From: JAWWOL01 sp033851545
GTDB taxonomy: Bacteria; Actinomycetota; Actinomycetes; JAWWOL01
Length of the DNA: 64,000 nucleotides
NCBI GenBank assembly: GCA_033851545.1
Contig: JAWWOO010000003.1
Span: 1-64,000 of the forward strand
Direction of reading: 5' to 3'
The translations under genes were made by a program, and so were the position numbers. Numbering within the stretch: the first letter of the stretch is position 1; every line of letters starts with the position of its first letter. Of this stretch, positions 16,880-24,797 are shown one piece after another. The notes under the pieces are model-generated. The model was not told the origin of the DNA, ran no database searches, and saw nothing but the letters and a program-made list of their open reading frames with translations.

Positions 16880-17183
16880 TCCTCAAGACGCGGTGAGTAC
16901 GGCAGCAAGATGCGACGGTGTGCACACGTCGCGACGCGAGCGGGCGAACGCCAGGGTGCGTAGGGCAAGTCCGGGGTCTGACCGAAGCCCGATGAGCCTC
17001 TGGGCAGGGACTCATCCGGATAGAGGATCGGTGACCGCGGCACCACCTGGCGGCACCGTGACGGTTTCAGGTGACCACACTCAAACCCCGCTCTACGAGG
17101 CGTGAAGGCGGGGGGGTGCCACTACCGGTTTCACGCGTAGGCCTAAGTGATGGCCGCGCCACCGCTTCGCCTGAGGAGGACCG
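16880..17183. other. gene-free, strongly structured region; origin unclear
   Basis: No plausible gene is visible. The stretch has several pairings: GATGAG with CTCATC around 16992-17016, CGGTG with CACCG around 17028-17058, and CCCCGC (17086-17091) with GCGGGG (17108-17113). Such a density of pairings suggests a structured RNA or the end of a decayed mobile or retro-element. It lies directly before a TetR stub. No known RNA family was confirmed. Confidence 0.3.
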
Positions 17184-17324
17184 TTGCCGCGCAGGGATCA
17201 ACTGCGTAGTCGGCGGCGCCTGCTGGACGCGGCCCGCTCCGCGTTCATCGAGGACGGCCCGGACGTCAGCCGGGAGGCGGCCACCCCGCCTTCCGGCCCC
17301 AACGCCAGCCCGTGAAACCGTCAC
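17058..17324. repeat. 12-bp inverted repeats flanking the TetR stub
   Basis: GTGACGGTTTCA at 17058-17069 and its exact reverse complement at 17313-17324 bracket 243 bases containing the TetR remnant. The right copy overlaps the remnant's stop. They could be ends of a small non-autonomous element or scars of a deletion. A third partial copy (GGTTTCACG) lies near 17127. Confidence 0.4.
17184..17315 (+). pseudogene. truncated TetR-family regulator (N-terminal 43 residues only)
   Basis: A TTG codon behind GAGGAGGACCG opens a frame reading PRRDQLRSRRRLLDAARSAF IEDGPDVS. This is the start of a TetR DNA-binding domain (helix 1 plus the beginning of helix 2). After SREAA the similarity stops, and the frame ends 12 codons later. 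The recognition helix and ligand domain are absent, so the gene is broken. It faces the neighbouring SDR gene convergently. Confidence 0.6.
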
Positions 17325-17375
17325 CCGGATCGGCACCGGCAGGCGGATCGGCACGGGGATCGGCGTGCGGCGGCC

Positions 17376-18122
17376 CTACAGCTGGGTCTGGCCGCCGTTG
17401 ACTTCATAGACGGAGCCGGTGATGAACGCGGCATCGTCGGAGAGCAGGAAGACGACCACGGCGGCGACCTCGTCCACGTGGCCGACACGGCCCATCGCGG
17501 TTTTGGCCGCGATGGCAGCGCGGACCTCGGCCGGCAGCCCTTGGGCCGACGGTGCGTCGATCGGGCCGGGAGCGACGGCGTTGATCCGGATGCCGCGCTG
17601 GGCGTATTCGACCGCCGCGGAGCGGGTCAGCCCGACGATGCCGTGTTTGGAGGCGGAGTAGGCGGCTCGCCCGGCGTGGGCCATGACACCGGCCGTGGAG
17701 GCCATGTTGACGATCCTTCCGCCACCGTGCTCGAGCATGTAAGCCAGTTCGGCTTTCATGCTGTGGAAGATGCCGGTCAGATTGATCGTGATGACCTGGG
17801 CCCAGTCGACTGGGTCGATCTCGTGGACGTCGATCAGCTGCGGGGTGATACCGGCGTTGTTGAAGGCGAGGTCAAGCCGGCCGTACGAGCTGACGGCGAA
17901 GTCGACTAGCCGCTGGGTATCAGCGAAGTCGGCGACGTCGGCGGTGAACGGCGTGGCCTGACCGCCGGCGGCGACGATCTCGTTGGCGACTCGCTCGGCA
18001 GCGCCTTGGTTGCGGTCGGCCACGACGATCTTGACCCCTTGGTTAGCGAGGCGTTTGGCGCCGGCCTCGCCAAGACCGGAGCCGGCGCCGGTGACCACAC
18101 CGACCTTCCCGCTGAAAGACAT
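17376..18122 (-). CDS. short-chain dehydrogenase/reductase
   Basis: This 248-residue classical SDR has TGAGSGLG (residues 11-18), VVADRN after strand two (the Asp favours NAD), NNAG near 89, Ser in MASTAGV and YSASK at about 154. The end, FITGSVYEVNGGQTQL, is normal. The ATG is preceded by GGGAG. It lies downstream of the VOC gene on the same strand, and both are divergent from a TetR gene, which suggests one TetR-controlled unit. Substrate unknown; a detoxification or catabolic role is inferred. Confidence 0.9.
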   Translation of the reverse strand: MSFSGKVGVVTGAGSGLGEAGAKRLANQGVKIVVADRNQGAAERVANEIVAAGGQATPFTADVADFADTQRLVDFAVSSYGRLDLAFNNAGITPQLIDVHEIDPVDWAQVITINLTGIFHSMKAELAYMLEHGGGRIVNMASTAGVMAHAGRAAYSASKHGIVGLTRSAAVEYAQRGIRINAVAPGPIDAPSAQGLPAEVRAAIAAKTAMGRVGHVDEVAAVVVFLLSDDAAFITGSVYEVNGGQTQL

Positions 18123-18215
18123 GGTGTCTCCCTTCTCACCTGTCGCCCGTGGCCCGACTCGTGCCGCCCGGCCACGGGCCGCTGTTGTGTTGGTGGATTC
18201 TGTGGCCCCAGCGAG

Positions 18216-18974
18216 CTAGTTGTGGGGGGCGGTGACGGTGAAGACGGATCCGGTGGGGTCGAGGAAGACCGCGATTGTGGCGGTTCCGATGTCCGTTGGA
18301 GGCATCAGTTGCGTCCCGCCGATGGCGGTGACAGTGCCAGCTGCCGCCGCGACATCGGCGACGGCGAAGTAGACGTCCCAGTAGACGGGGATGTCCACGG
18401 CCATGGCTGGCGGGCGGGGTAGCAGCCCGGAGATCGACCGGCCGTCGAGTTGCCATTCGCGCCGCTGCAAGGGCCCTTCCGGAGCGGTGACGGTCCAGCC
18501 GAACACCGCGCCGTAGAACGCGGCGGAAGCCTCGACGTCGTCGGTGATCAACTCTCCCCACGTGAAGGCGCCCGGCTCGCTGGCCGCGCCGGCGCCCGCC
18601 CGCGATCCGGCCTCCCACACCGCAAACTGGGCGCCGCTCGGATCGGCGAAGACCGCCTGCCGGCCCAACCCGGAGACGTCGACAGGAGACGAGACGACGG
18701 TGCCGCCGGCCGCTTGGACGCTGCGCGCCGTCTCGTCGGTGTCGCGAACCGCGACGTAGGTCAACCAGCCCGAACGGCCCGAGTCGCCGACCACACCGAC
18801 ACCAGCGGCTGGGCGCCCCCTCAGCAGCGCGGTGCGGTGTCCCTCGTTTCCTGGGCTTGCCGGAGCGAACTCCCACGCCAGCAGCCGGCCGTAGAACTGG
18901 GCGGCCGCATCGGGGTCCGCTGTCTGAAGGCTCACCCAGAACGGCGCGCCCTCGGCGTAGCTGTCGACGTCCAT
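18216..18974 (-). CDS. two-domain VOC (glyoxalase-fold) protein
   Basis: This 252-residue protein has two vicinal-oxygen-chelate modules. The first is WVSLQTADPDAAAQFYGRLLAWEF (about 10-33) and the second FTWGELITDDVEASAAFYGAVFGW (about 138-161). Each ends with VFADPSGAQFAVWE or VFLDPTGSVFTVTAP. The ATG at 18974 is preferred because AAGGAG lies six bases before it; an upstream ATG overlaps that site. Metal ligands are not obvious, so it may be a hydroxylase-like or binding protein instead of a glyoxalase. It is divergent from the TetR gene. Confidence 0.85.
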   Translation of the reverse strand: MDVDSYAEGAPFWVSLQTADPDAAAQFYGRLLAWEFAPASPGNEGHRTALLRGRPAAGVGVVGDSGRSGWLTYVAVRDTDETARSVQAAGGTVVSSPVDVSGLGRQAVFADPSGAQFAVWEAGSRAGAGAASEPGAFTWGELITDDVEASAAFYGAVFGWTVTAPEGPLQRREWQLDGRSISGLLPRPPAMAVDIPVYWDVYFAVADVAAAAGTVTAIGGTQLMPPTDIGTATIAVFLDPTGSVFTVTAPHN

Positions 18975-19010
18975 CGGATTCTCCTTCATGCGTCAGCAAC
19001 ACTCTTGTTG

Positions 19011-19025
19011 TGTCAGTCACTGACA
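19011..19025. promoter_or_regulatory. perfect palindrome, probable TetR operator
   Basis: TGTCAGT-C-ACTGACA is a perfect 7+1+7 palindrome midway between the divergent VOC and TetR starts. Its position and symmetry fit an operator controlling both. A related half, AACTGTCAC, lies at 19037-19045 next to a possible -10 (TAGTAT, 19062-19067) of the TetR gene. Confidence 0.55.
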
Positions 19026-19073
19026 ACTCTAGCAGTAACTGTCACAACCGACTACTGCCGTTAGTATCGACAT

Positions 19074-19673
19074 ATGGTGAACGCACCGGCTGGTCGTGGC
19101 GGCCTTCGTGAGTTGACTCGCCGGGCCGTGCAAGCCGAGATCGCGAGCAAGGCCATGGAGCTGTTCCTCGCGCAGGGTTTCGAGGAGACCACCGTCGATC
19201 AGATCGCAGCGACGGTCGGCATGTCCGGGCGCAGCGTCTTCCGCTACTTCGCGACCAAAGAGGACATGGTCCTCGGTGAGATGCGTGCCATCGGCGACGA
19301 TCTCGCCGCGGCCTTGCAACGGCGCCCGGCCTCTGAGGGGCCCTGGGAGGCGCTTCGTCGCGCACTGGACGGGCCGTTGACCGCCTTGAACAGTGACGGT
19401 GGCAAGGCGCTGGCCCGGGCGACGATGCTGGCCACCACTCCAGCCCTGCGCGCCGCCCAGCAGCAGAAACACGCCCAGTGGCAAGAACTGCTGATCCCCG
19501 CTGTGGTCCAGCGACTCAAAGGCCCGGCCGGCACCCGCGAACTCCGTGCGCAGGCCATCGTGTCCGCCGCGTTGTCCTGCCTGGACGTGGCCGTAGACGA
19601 ATGGACCAGGTCAGGCGGAACCAAGCCGCTCGCCGCGCTGCTGGACAGCACCATCCAGGCAGTCCGCAGCTAA
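19074..19673 (+). CDS. TetR-family transcriptional regulator
   Basis: This 199-residue regulator has its HTH at about 20-65: EIASKAMELFLAQGFEETTVDQIAATVGMSGRSVFRYFATKED. The C-terminal domain resembles the mycofactocin/MftR-like tetracyclin-repressor group. There is no ribosome binding site, and a possible -10 element lies only seven bases before the ATG, so a leaderless message is likely. It is divergent from the VOC and SDR genes, with a perfect palindrome between. It probably represses both and itself; the inducer is unknown. Confidence 0.88.
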   Translation: MVNAPAGRGGLRELTRRAVQAEIASKAMELFLAQGFEETTVDQIAATVGMSGRSVFRYFATKEDMVLGEMRAIGDDLAAALQRRPASEGPWEALRRALDGPLTALNSDGGKALARATMLATTPALRAAQQQKHAQWQELLIPAVVQRLKGPAGTRELRAQAIVSAALSCLDVAVDEWTRSGGTKPLAALLDSTIQAVRS

Positions 19674-19825
19674 GTGCCCGTGGTTGACGGTCGGCTCGAC
19701 GGGATCCGACATTCCGGCACGCTGGCGCACGCCTCCCTCGTCCATAACGCCACGCATCTGTACGAGGCCGCCAACACCGCGCCGCGCTGGTCGAGGCCGT
19801 ACGCCGTATCACCGAGCCCCGCTAG
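19674..19825 (+). pseudogene. frameshifted 3' remnant of an unknown gene
   Basis: One frame reads VHNATHLYEAANTA up to about 19783. Skipping two bases continues it as ALVEAVRRITEPR and a TAG at 19823-19825. The join restores a natural helix-like protein end, which suggests the last part of a gene carrying a 2-base insertion. No start and no upstream part remain, because the TetR gene ends directly before it. The parent family was not recognised. Confidence 0.35.
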
Positions 19826-19844
19826 TGCCCACGGCGGCAACCGA

Positions 19845-20717
19845 CTATGCACCCCCGGCGAGATCCTGGACCGCCACCTCAGCTGTGATGCGTTGGCTGC
19901 CGATCACCGACAGCAGTTCGAGCTTGTCGTGATCTTCGCTCCCGGGCCTCGCGGTGAACACCAACAGCGATTGCGACTGGTCAGGATCGAGCAACATTTG
20001 ACAGTGCAAGGTGAGCGTGCCGACGACTGGGTGGACGATCCGCTTCTGTTCGGTGTACGTGAGTCCGATCTCGTGGTCGGCCCACACTGCCGCGAACTCC
20101 CGGCTCTCGGCGCGCAGTCGTTCGGCGAGTGCAGCGGCCCGCGAGCCGCGCCCTTCGCGCGCGGCCACTGCACGGAGCCGGGCGGTATAGATGCGGCCGT
20201 GCATCTGGTGGTCTTCGGGTGCGTAGAGGTTGCGTTCGGCCGGTTCGGTGAACCAGCGGTAGACGATGCTGCGGGACGGCCCGGTGTAGGCGGTCTGGTC
20301 GCCGAGCAGCGCGACCGCGAGCCGAGTTTGCACCAGGGTCTCGCCGAGGTCGGTAACGACCTGGGCTGGCGTGTCGTCGAGATGGTCGAGGATCCGCATC
20401 ATGCCGGGGTTGACGTGGTCGCCGCGCAACGTCCGGACTGGCGCGTTGTGGCCGGTCAGCACGAACAGGTGATCACGTTCGTCGAGGGTCAGGCGTAGTC
20501 CACGCGCGATGGCGGCCGCCATCTGTTCGGACGGCTGAGGTCCGCGTCCGCGTTCCAGGCGGCTGTAGTAGTCGGTCGACATGCCGCAGAGCGCCGCAAC
20601 CTCCTCGCGCCGCAGGCCGGGGGTGCGGCGGCGCTGACCGCGGGGCAACCCGACATCGCCTGGTTGTAGTGCCTCGCGCCGTTTGCGGAGGAACTCCGCC
20701 ATCCCTGCCCGGTCCAT
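19845..20717 (-). CDS. MmyB-type XRE transcriptional regulator
   Basis: This 290-residue regulator has an N-terminal XRE HTH: RTPGLRREEVAALCGMSTDYYSRLERGRGPQPSEQ (about 31-65). The MmyB-like PAS-fold sensor domain follows (about 105-280), with landmarks TPAQVVTDLGETLVQTRLAVALLGD, SIVYRWFTEPAERNLYAPEDH and a terminal VQDLAG. In actinobacteria these regulators are commonly coupled to neighbouring short-chain dehydrogenases; here it is divergent from an SDR gene. ATG 20717 or ATG 20702 could be the start. Confidence 0.92.
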   Translation of the reverse strand: MDRAGMAEFLRKRREALQPGDVGLPRGQRRRTPGLRREEVAALCGMSTDYYSRLERGRGPQPSEQMAAAIARGLRLTLDERDHLFVLTGHNAPVRTLRGDHVNPGMMRILDHLDDTPAQVVTDLGETLVQTRLAVALLGDQTAYTGPSRSIVYRWFTEPAERNLYAPEDHQMHGRIYTARLRAVAAREGRGSRAAALAERLRAESREFAAVWADHEIGLTYTEQKRIVHPVVGTLTLHCQMLLDPDQSQSLLVFTARPGSEDHDKLELLSVIGSQRITAEVAVQDLAGGA

Positions 20718-20922
20718 GCCTCCAGGGTGCCCGCTCTCTGGGCTCGCTAGCCACGGCCCACCGATCCCAGGCTGAGCACGCCTGCCGTTTCAGCCTCGGA
20801 TCGCCAGACAGTGGACAAGTAGGCCCTGGTAGCCAACGTCGCCCGAGCGTGGACTAGCAGCCAGAGCCCAAAGCGCGTCCGGGTTCACCGCAATCGAGTG
20901 CTTGAGATCCAAGGAGAATTCC

Positions 20923-21687
20923 ATGACCACCAGCCAGAAGATCGCTGTCGTCACCGGCGGCAACCGTGGCCTCGGCCGCGCCGACGCGCTGCACCTGGCC
21001 GCTGCCGGCGTTGACGTCATCATCACCTACCGCACCAGCCCCACCGAGGCGCAGGCCGTGGTCAGTGCGATCACCGAGCTCGGCCGAGCTGCAGTCGCAC
21101 TGCAGTTGGACACCAGTGACGTGAGTTCCTTTGACGGGTTCGCCGAGCAGCTGCGTACAACGCTGCAGCGGCACTGGGGACGGACCGGCTTCGACTTCCT
21201 GGTCAACAACGCGGGCATCAGCGTGTCGGCGCCGTTTGCCGACACCACGGAGAAGGAATTCGACGACCTGGTGAATGTCCACTTCAAGGGCGTCTTCTTC
21301 CTCACCCAGACGTTGCTGCCGGTGTTGGCCGACGGCGGCGCCATCCTCAACGTCTCCACCGGTCTAACCCGTTTCACTGTTCCCGGACAGGCCGCCTACG
21401 CCGCGATGAAGGGCGCTATCGAGGTGCTGACCCGCTACCAAGCTGCCGAGCTCGGCGCCCGCGGCATCCGCGTCAACGCCATCGCGCCCGGCGCCACCGC
21501 GACCGACTTCTCCGGCGGGATGATGCGCGACAACGAGCAGGTCCGCGCCTACTTGACCTCCCAGGTGGCACTCGGCCGGGTCGGCGAACCTGACGACATC
21601 GGTGCCGCAGTCACAGCGCTGCTGTCCGACGACAGCCGGTGGATGACCGCGCAGCGTATCGAGGTCTCCGGCGGACAAAGCCTCTAA
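20923..21687 (+). CDS. short-chain dehydrogenase/reductase
   Basis: This 254-residue classical SDR starts at ATG 20923 behind a perfect AAGGAG. It has TGGNRGLG (12-19), a TYRTS segment after strand two that suggests NADP, NNAG near 97, Ser in NVSTGLT and YAAMK near 162. The end, WMTAQRIEVSGGQSL, is regular. It is the target expected for the divergent MmyB-type regulator and is followed after 24 bases by another SDR gene, so the two form an operon. Confidence 0.9.
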   Translation: MTTSQKIAVVTGGNRGLGRADALHLAAAGVDVIITYRTSPTEAQAVVSAITELGRAAVALQLDTSDVSSFDGFAEQLRTTLQRHWGRTGFDFLVNNAGISVSAPFADTTEKEFDDLVNVHFKGVFFLTQTLLPVLADGGAILNVSTGLTRFTVPGQAAYAAMKGAIEVLTRYQAAELGARGIRVNAIAPGATATDFSGGMMRDNEQVRAYLTSQVALGRVGEPDDIGAAVTALLSDDSRWMTAQRIEVSGGQSL

Positions 21688-21711
21688 CCCAACCCTGAAG
21701 GAACGATCCTC

Positions 21712-22467
21712 ATGACTGACCTAACCGGCAAGACCGCTGTCGTCACCGGCTCCGCACGGGGCATCGGCAAAGCCATCGCGCTGCGCTACGCAAGCCTTGG
21801 CGCGAACCTCGTGATCAACTACGTCAGCGACCCGGCCATCGCCGACGCCACCCTGGCCGAGATCGACAAGCTCGGAGTCGAGGCGGTCGCCATCCGAGCC
21901 GACATGTCCGTCCTCGCCGACATCAGCCAACTCTTCACCGAATCTCTGTCGCGCTTCGGGAAGATCGACATCGTCGTGGCCAACGCCGGCATCGAACGGA
22001 TTGGCATCCCCTTCCTCGACATCACCGAGGCGCAATTCGACCAGTTGTTCGCGATCAACACCAAGGGAACCTTCTTCACCCTGCAAGGTGCCGCCCGCCA
22101 CATCGCCGACAACGGCCGCATCATCTACATCGGTTCGAGCACCACTGCACTCCCCGTGCCGGCCGAGGGCCTCTACGGCTCCAGCAAGACTGCGGCCCGC
22201 TACGCCGTCGGAGTCCTCGCCCAAGAGATCGCGCGCCGCGGCGTCACCGTCAACACCATTCTGCCCACCGCCATCGAAGGCGCCGGCGTGTTCACCGAGT
22301 TCGACCCGAACCACCCGGTCCGCCAATTCGTCGCTCAGCAGAACCGGATCGGCGAGCGAATGGGCACCGTCGACGATGTCGCCGACGCAGCCGAATACCT
22401 CGCCTCCGACCTAGCGGCCTGGATCAGCGGACAGAGCCTGCTCATCAGCGGCGCCGCACCCCAATGA
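21712..22467 (+). CDS. short-chain dehydrogenase/reductase
   Basis: This 251-residue SDR is the second gene of the pair. It shows TGSARGIG (12-19), INYVSDPA suggesting NADP, VANAG in place of NNAG near 90, Ser in IGSSTT and YGSSK near 158. It is only a distant paralogue of its neighbour, so the pair did not arise by a recent tandem duplication. AAGGAACG upstream of the ATG serves as ribosome binding site. The VANAG variant occurs in fungal-naphthol-reductase-like and related SDRs. Substrate unknown. Confidence 0.9.
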   Translation: MTDLTGKTAVVTGSARGIGKAIALRYASLGANLVINYVSDPAIADATLAEIDKLGVEAVAIRADMSVLADISQLFTESLSRFGKIDIVVANAGIERIGIPFLDITEAQFDQLFAINTKGTFFTLQGAARHIADNGRIIYIGSSTTALPVPAEGLYGSSKTAARYAVGVLAQEIARRGVTVNTILPTAIEGAGVFTEFDPNHPVRQFVAQQNRIGERMGTVDDVADAAEYLASDLAAWISGQSLLISGAAPQ

Positions 22468-22700
22468 CCCTGACCACGACCGGAGCGCCGTCAGCCACGG
22501 CTGCTCTGCCGCACGCGACTTCGGAGTGCGCGGACAGGCCGCGGTCGGACCGGCGTTCGTCCAACCACTCGTCCAGTGGTCAGCCAGCACGGGTGAGCGC
22601 CATGTTCACGCCCACGCCCCAGCTCAGCGTCGCACCAAACCGCCTCAACCCGACCGACCATATCGAGTTCATTGAGGCGTCGATCAAACGTCGACGGCGG

Positions 22701-23345
22701 TTAGGGCAGCTCGACGATGCCGGTCCCGTGCAAAGCCCCCGTTGCAGTCGCCGTAAGGACGACGTTGTAAACCACGCCGCCGGAGAACAGGACGCAGGTC
22801 ACCTGGGTCGTGAAGGCGGACGAGGCGTGGACGAGCCGCTCGTACCCGTCGGCCGCCCCGGTGTTGGCCGGGCTTTGGACGGTGATCCCGTCACCGACTC
22901 CGGCGTTGAAGGACATGTAGCAGTAGACGCTGGCTCCTGCGTGGTCGGCGAAGCCCTGCCACCTCACGACGTAGTTGCCGGCCGGCGCGGTCAGGACCGC
23001 ACTCGCGGGGTGGGTCTGGTTCAGGTCACCGGCCCAGGCGTAGACGTCACTGGGACCCGACGGCCCCACGGCACCCGGCGGCCCCACGGCACCCGACGGT
23101 CCGGGGTTTCCCGGGACCCCTGCCGGCCCGGCAGCTCCTGCGGCGCCGCGCGGACCGGTCACACCGATTCGGAGCAGATGTGTTCCAGTGGCGCACTTGC
23201 CTTTGCTCAACAGACTCAACGAGCCGTGCTTGTCCGCACACGCCTTCACCGTAGCGGGAGTCCTCACCGACGCTGTTGCCATCCCGCCGCCGAAAACGAC
23301 CGCAACGGCCAGTCCGATGCCCACAACGCGCACATGTCTCACCAT
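22701..23345 (-). CDS. exported collagen-like protein
   Basis: This 214-residue protein has a signal peptide (VGIGLAVAVVFGGGMATAS, cleavage near 24) and a short Cys-containing N-domain (ACADKHGSLSLLSKGKCATG). A run of Gly-x-x triplets spans about 66-100, with many GPx/GAx units. The C-terminal domain of about 110 residues is beta-rich, from SDVYAWAGDLNQ to TGIVELP, and contains two more Cys. Similar exported proteins in actinobacteria pair a collagen-like rod with a globular adhesive domain. The long antisense frame continuing upstream is an artefact of high GC; the ATG at 23345 is the real start. Confidence 0.82.
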   Translation of the reverse strand: MVRHVRVVGIGLAVAVVFGGGMATASVRTPATVKACADKHGSLSLLSKGKCATGTHLLRIGVTGPRGAAGAAGPAGVPGNPGPSGAVGPPGAVGPSGPSDVYAWAGDLNQTHPASAVLTAPAGNYVVRWQGFADHAGASVYCYMSFNAGVGDGITVQSPANTGAADGYERLVHASSAFTTQVTCVLFSGGVVYNVVLTATATGALHGTGIVELP

Positions 23346-23590
23346 GACCACCTTGTCCCCCGCTGAAGCGGACGATCCGCCGACTGGCAAGATCGTGACA
23401 GGTGCGGAAGACGGGCGGAAGCCCTGGGCCGGATTCCCGTTCCTACCGCAACTCCTCACACCGGTCGTGCGCGGCATCCACCGACACCTACTGGTCGCTC
23501 TGCCAGGTCTGGTCCGCCTCGGGAAGCTGCTCGCCGGCTCCTGAGCGCCCGGGGAAGCGATCGAAGGACGGTGGCACGGTTCGAGCCTTG

Positions 23591-24028
23591 TCAGCGCGCG
23601 AGCCGCCGCGCCAGGGTTGGAACCACGATCGCCGCGGCGACGGTGTGCAGCGTGATCAGGGTCGCGGCGGAGCCTGCGTCGAACCCGAACGTGAGATCCG
23701 GGACGAAGGACAGCGCGGTCAGGGCGACCGCCGTGCGCACGAACGTGGTCCGCGGCCGACTCGCCCTGCGCGCCATGACGGCGGCCATGCCGACGCCGAC
23801 GAGCGAGAAGACCAGCGTGAGTTGCGCGAACCCGGCGATCGGGATGCTCGCGCCCCTGCTGTCGGCGAACGAGACGCCGGCGGCCGACGCGATCGCCGCG
23901 AGGACGGTCGTGGCGACCGAGGCCACGACGGCAGAAGCGACTCCGTGCTTCCATACCAGCAGCCGCTCGGCCGCCGGGGTCGGCGCGCTGAGGGTCGTGC
24001 GGGTGGGGATCTGCGTGGTGATGGACAT
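23591..24028 (-). CDS. DUF6069 family membrane protein, copy A
   Basis: This 145-residue protein has four membrane segments (about 28-52, 62-84, 98-115, 122-140). Its second half, RTTFVRTAVALTALSFVP.. through TLITLHTVAAAIVVPTLARRL, aligns well with the gene at 28982-29458, so both are DUF6069 paralogues. It is divergent from a YCII-ECF42 operon, and both sides of the gap carry the same promoter-like signal. A membrane role linked to the ECF42 regulon is inferred; the biochemical activity is unknown. Confidence 0.8.
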   Translation of the reverse strand: MSITTQIPTRTTLSAPTPAAERLLVWKHGVASAVVASVATTVLAAIASAAGVSFADSRGASIPIAGFAQLTLVFSLVGVGMAAVMARRASRPRTTFVRTAVALTALSFVPDLTFGFDAGSAATLITLHTVAAAIVVPTLARRLAR

Positions 24029-24084
24029 GTCGAGCTCCGTTTCCTCGGCGGGGCGCCCGGTGCGACCCGCGCATGCCCCCTCCA

Positions 24085-24108
24085 CGAACGAGCGGGTACG
24101 GATCCGAC
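24085..24108 (-). promoter_or_regulatory. candidate ECF42 promoter for DUF6069 copy A
   Basis: Read on the minus strand, GTCG (24108-24105) is followed after exactly 15 bases by GTTCG (24089-24085). Transcription would start near 24077, about 50 bases before the DUF6069 ATG. The same pair at the same spacing occurs at 24334-24357 and at 29532-29509. Confidence 0.6.
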
Positions 24109-24333
24109 AGGTCGCGGGAAGAATCGTCCTTCGGGTCGATGCCCGGTGACGCAGCACCGCTACGGGTCGGGAGCGAGTCGCAGCCGTGACGCCGGCGCAG
24201 CCAGTCCCGTCGGCGACGCGCTGGACGTACTGGCGGCCGGGCTTGCACACGAGCGTCCGGTGCTACTGCTCCAGAGGGTCGAACGGCAGTTCCCCTCTGA
24301 AGGACCCGATCGCAGAGCTTTCTGTGGCAGGTT

Positions 24334-24357
24334 GTCGTATCAGCGGGATGGCGTTCG
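24334..24357 (+). promoter_or_regulatory. candidate ECF42 promoter for YCII/ECF42 operon A
   Basis: GTCG (24334-24337) is followed after 15 bases by GTTCG (24353-24357). The expected start, near 24365, gives a leader of about 46 bases before the YCII ATG. TGTCG and the spacing agree with the -35 element described for ECF42 promoters, as I recall it. Confidence 0.6.
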
Positions 24358-24410
24358 TAGTGGAGGTAGAACGCGGTCATCGGGACCGCCCGGAACCGAG
24401 GAGAAGTGAG

Positions 24411-24773
24411 ATGACGCACTACTTGTTGAGCGTGCACGGCGCCGCCGAGATGGACGAGTACGGGAACTACGGCTCCAAGGAGGAGATGGAGGAGGCGTTC
24501 GCCGCGACCGGCGCCTTCAATGACAAGCTTCACGCCGATGGCTACTGGGTTTTCGCCGGTGGGCTTCAGTCGGCATCGACCGCGACCGTCGTCGACGGCC
24601 AGGGTGAGACGCCTGTGATGACCGACGGCCCGTACCTTGAGACCAAGGAGGTCCTCGGGGGTTTCTGGGTCATCGACGCGCCGGATCTCGACGTGGCGCT
24701 CAAGCTCGCCGCCGGGGCGTCCAAGGCCTGCCGGGGCAAGGTCGAGGTCCGTCCCTTCCACGGCCTTGCCTGA
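24411..24773 (+). CDS. YCII/DGPF-domain protein, copy A
   Basis: This 120-residue YCII-related protein starts at ATG 24411 behind GAGGAGAAGTGAG. The ferredoxin-like dimeric fold is shown by HYLLSVHGAAEMDEYG, LHADGYWVFAGGL and the DGPYLETKEVLGGFWVIDA segment, where DGP(F/Y) is the family motif. YCII proteins of this class are nearly always encoded beside ECF41/ECF42-type sigma factors, as here (24 bases to the sigma gene). Whether it acts as an enzyme or as a sigma partner is unknown. Confidence 0.92.
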   Translation: MTHYLLSVHGAAEMDEYGNYGSKEEMEEAFAATGAFNDKLHADGYWVFAGGLQSASTATVVDGQGETPVMTDGPYLETKEVLGGFWVIDAPDLDVALKLAAGASKACRGKVEVRPFHGLA

Positions 24774-24797
24774 GCCGGCCCGAACGGCGACTGAACG

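Noticed and set aside
17086..17113. CCCCGC/GCGGGG stem as the end of an IS200/IS605-type element
   Set aside because: The resemblance to such ends is loose, and no transposase or TnpB fragment is adjacent; kept only as part of a structured region.
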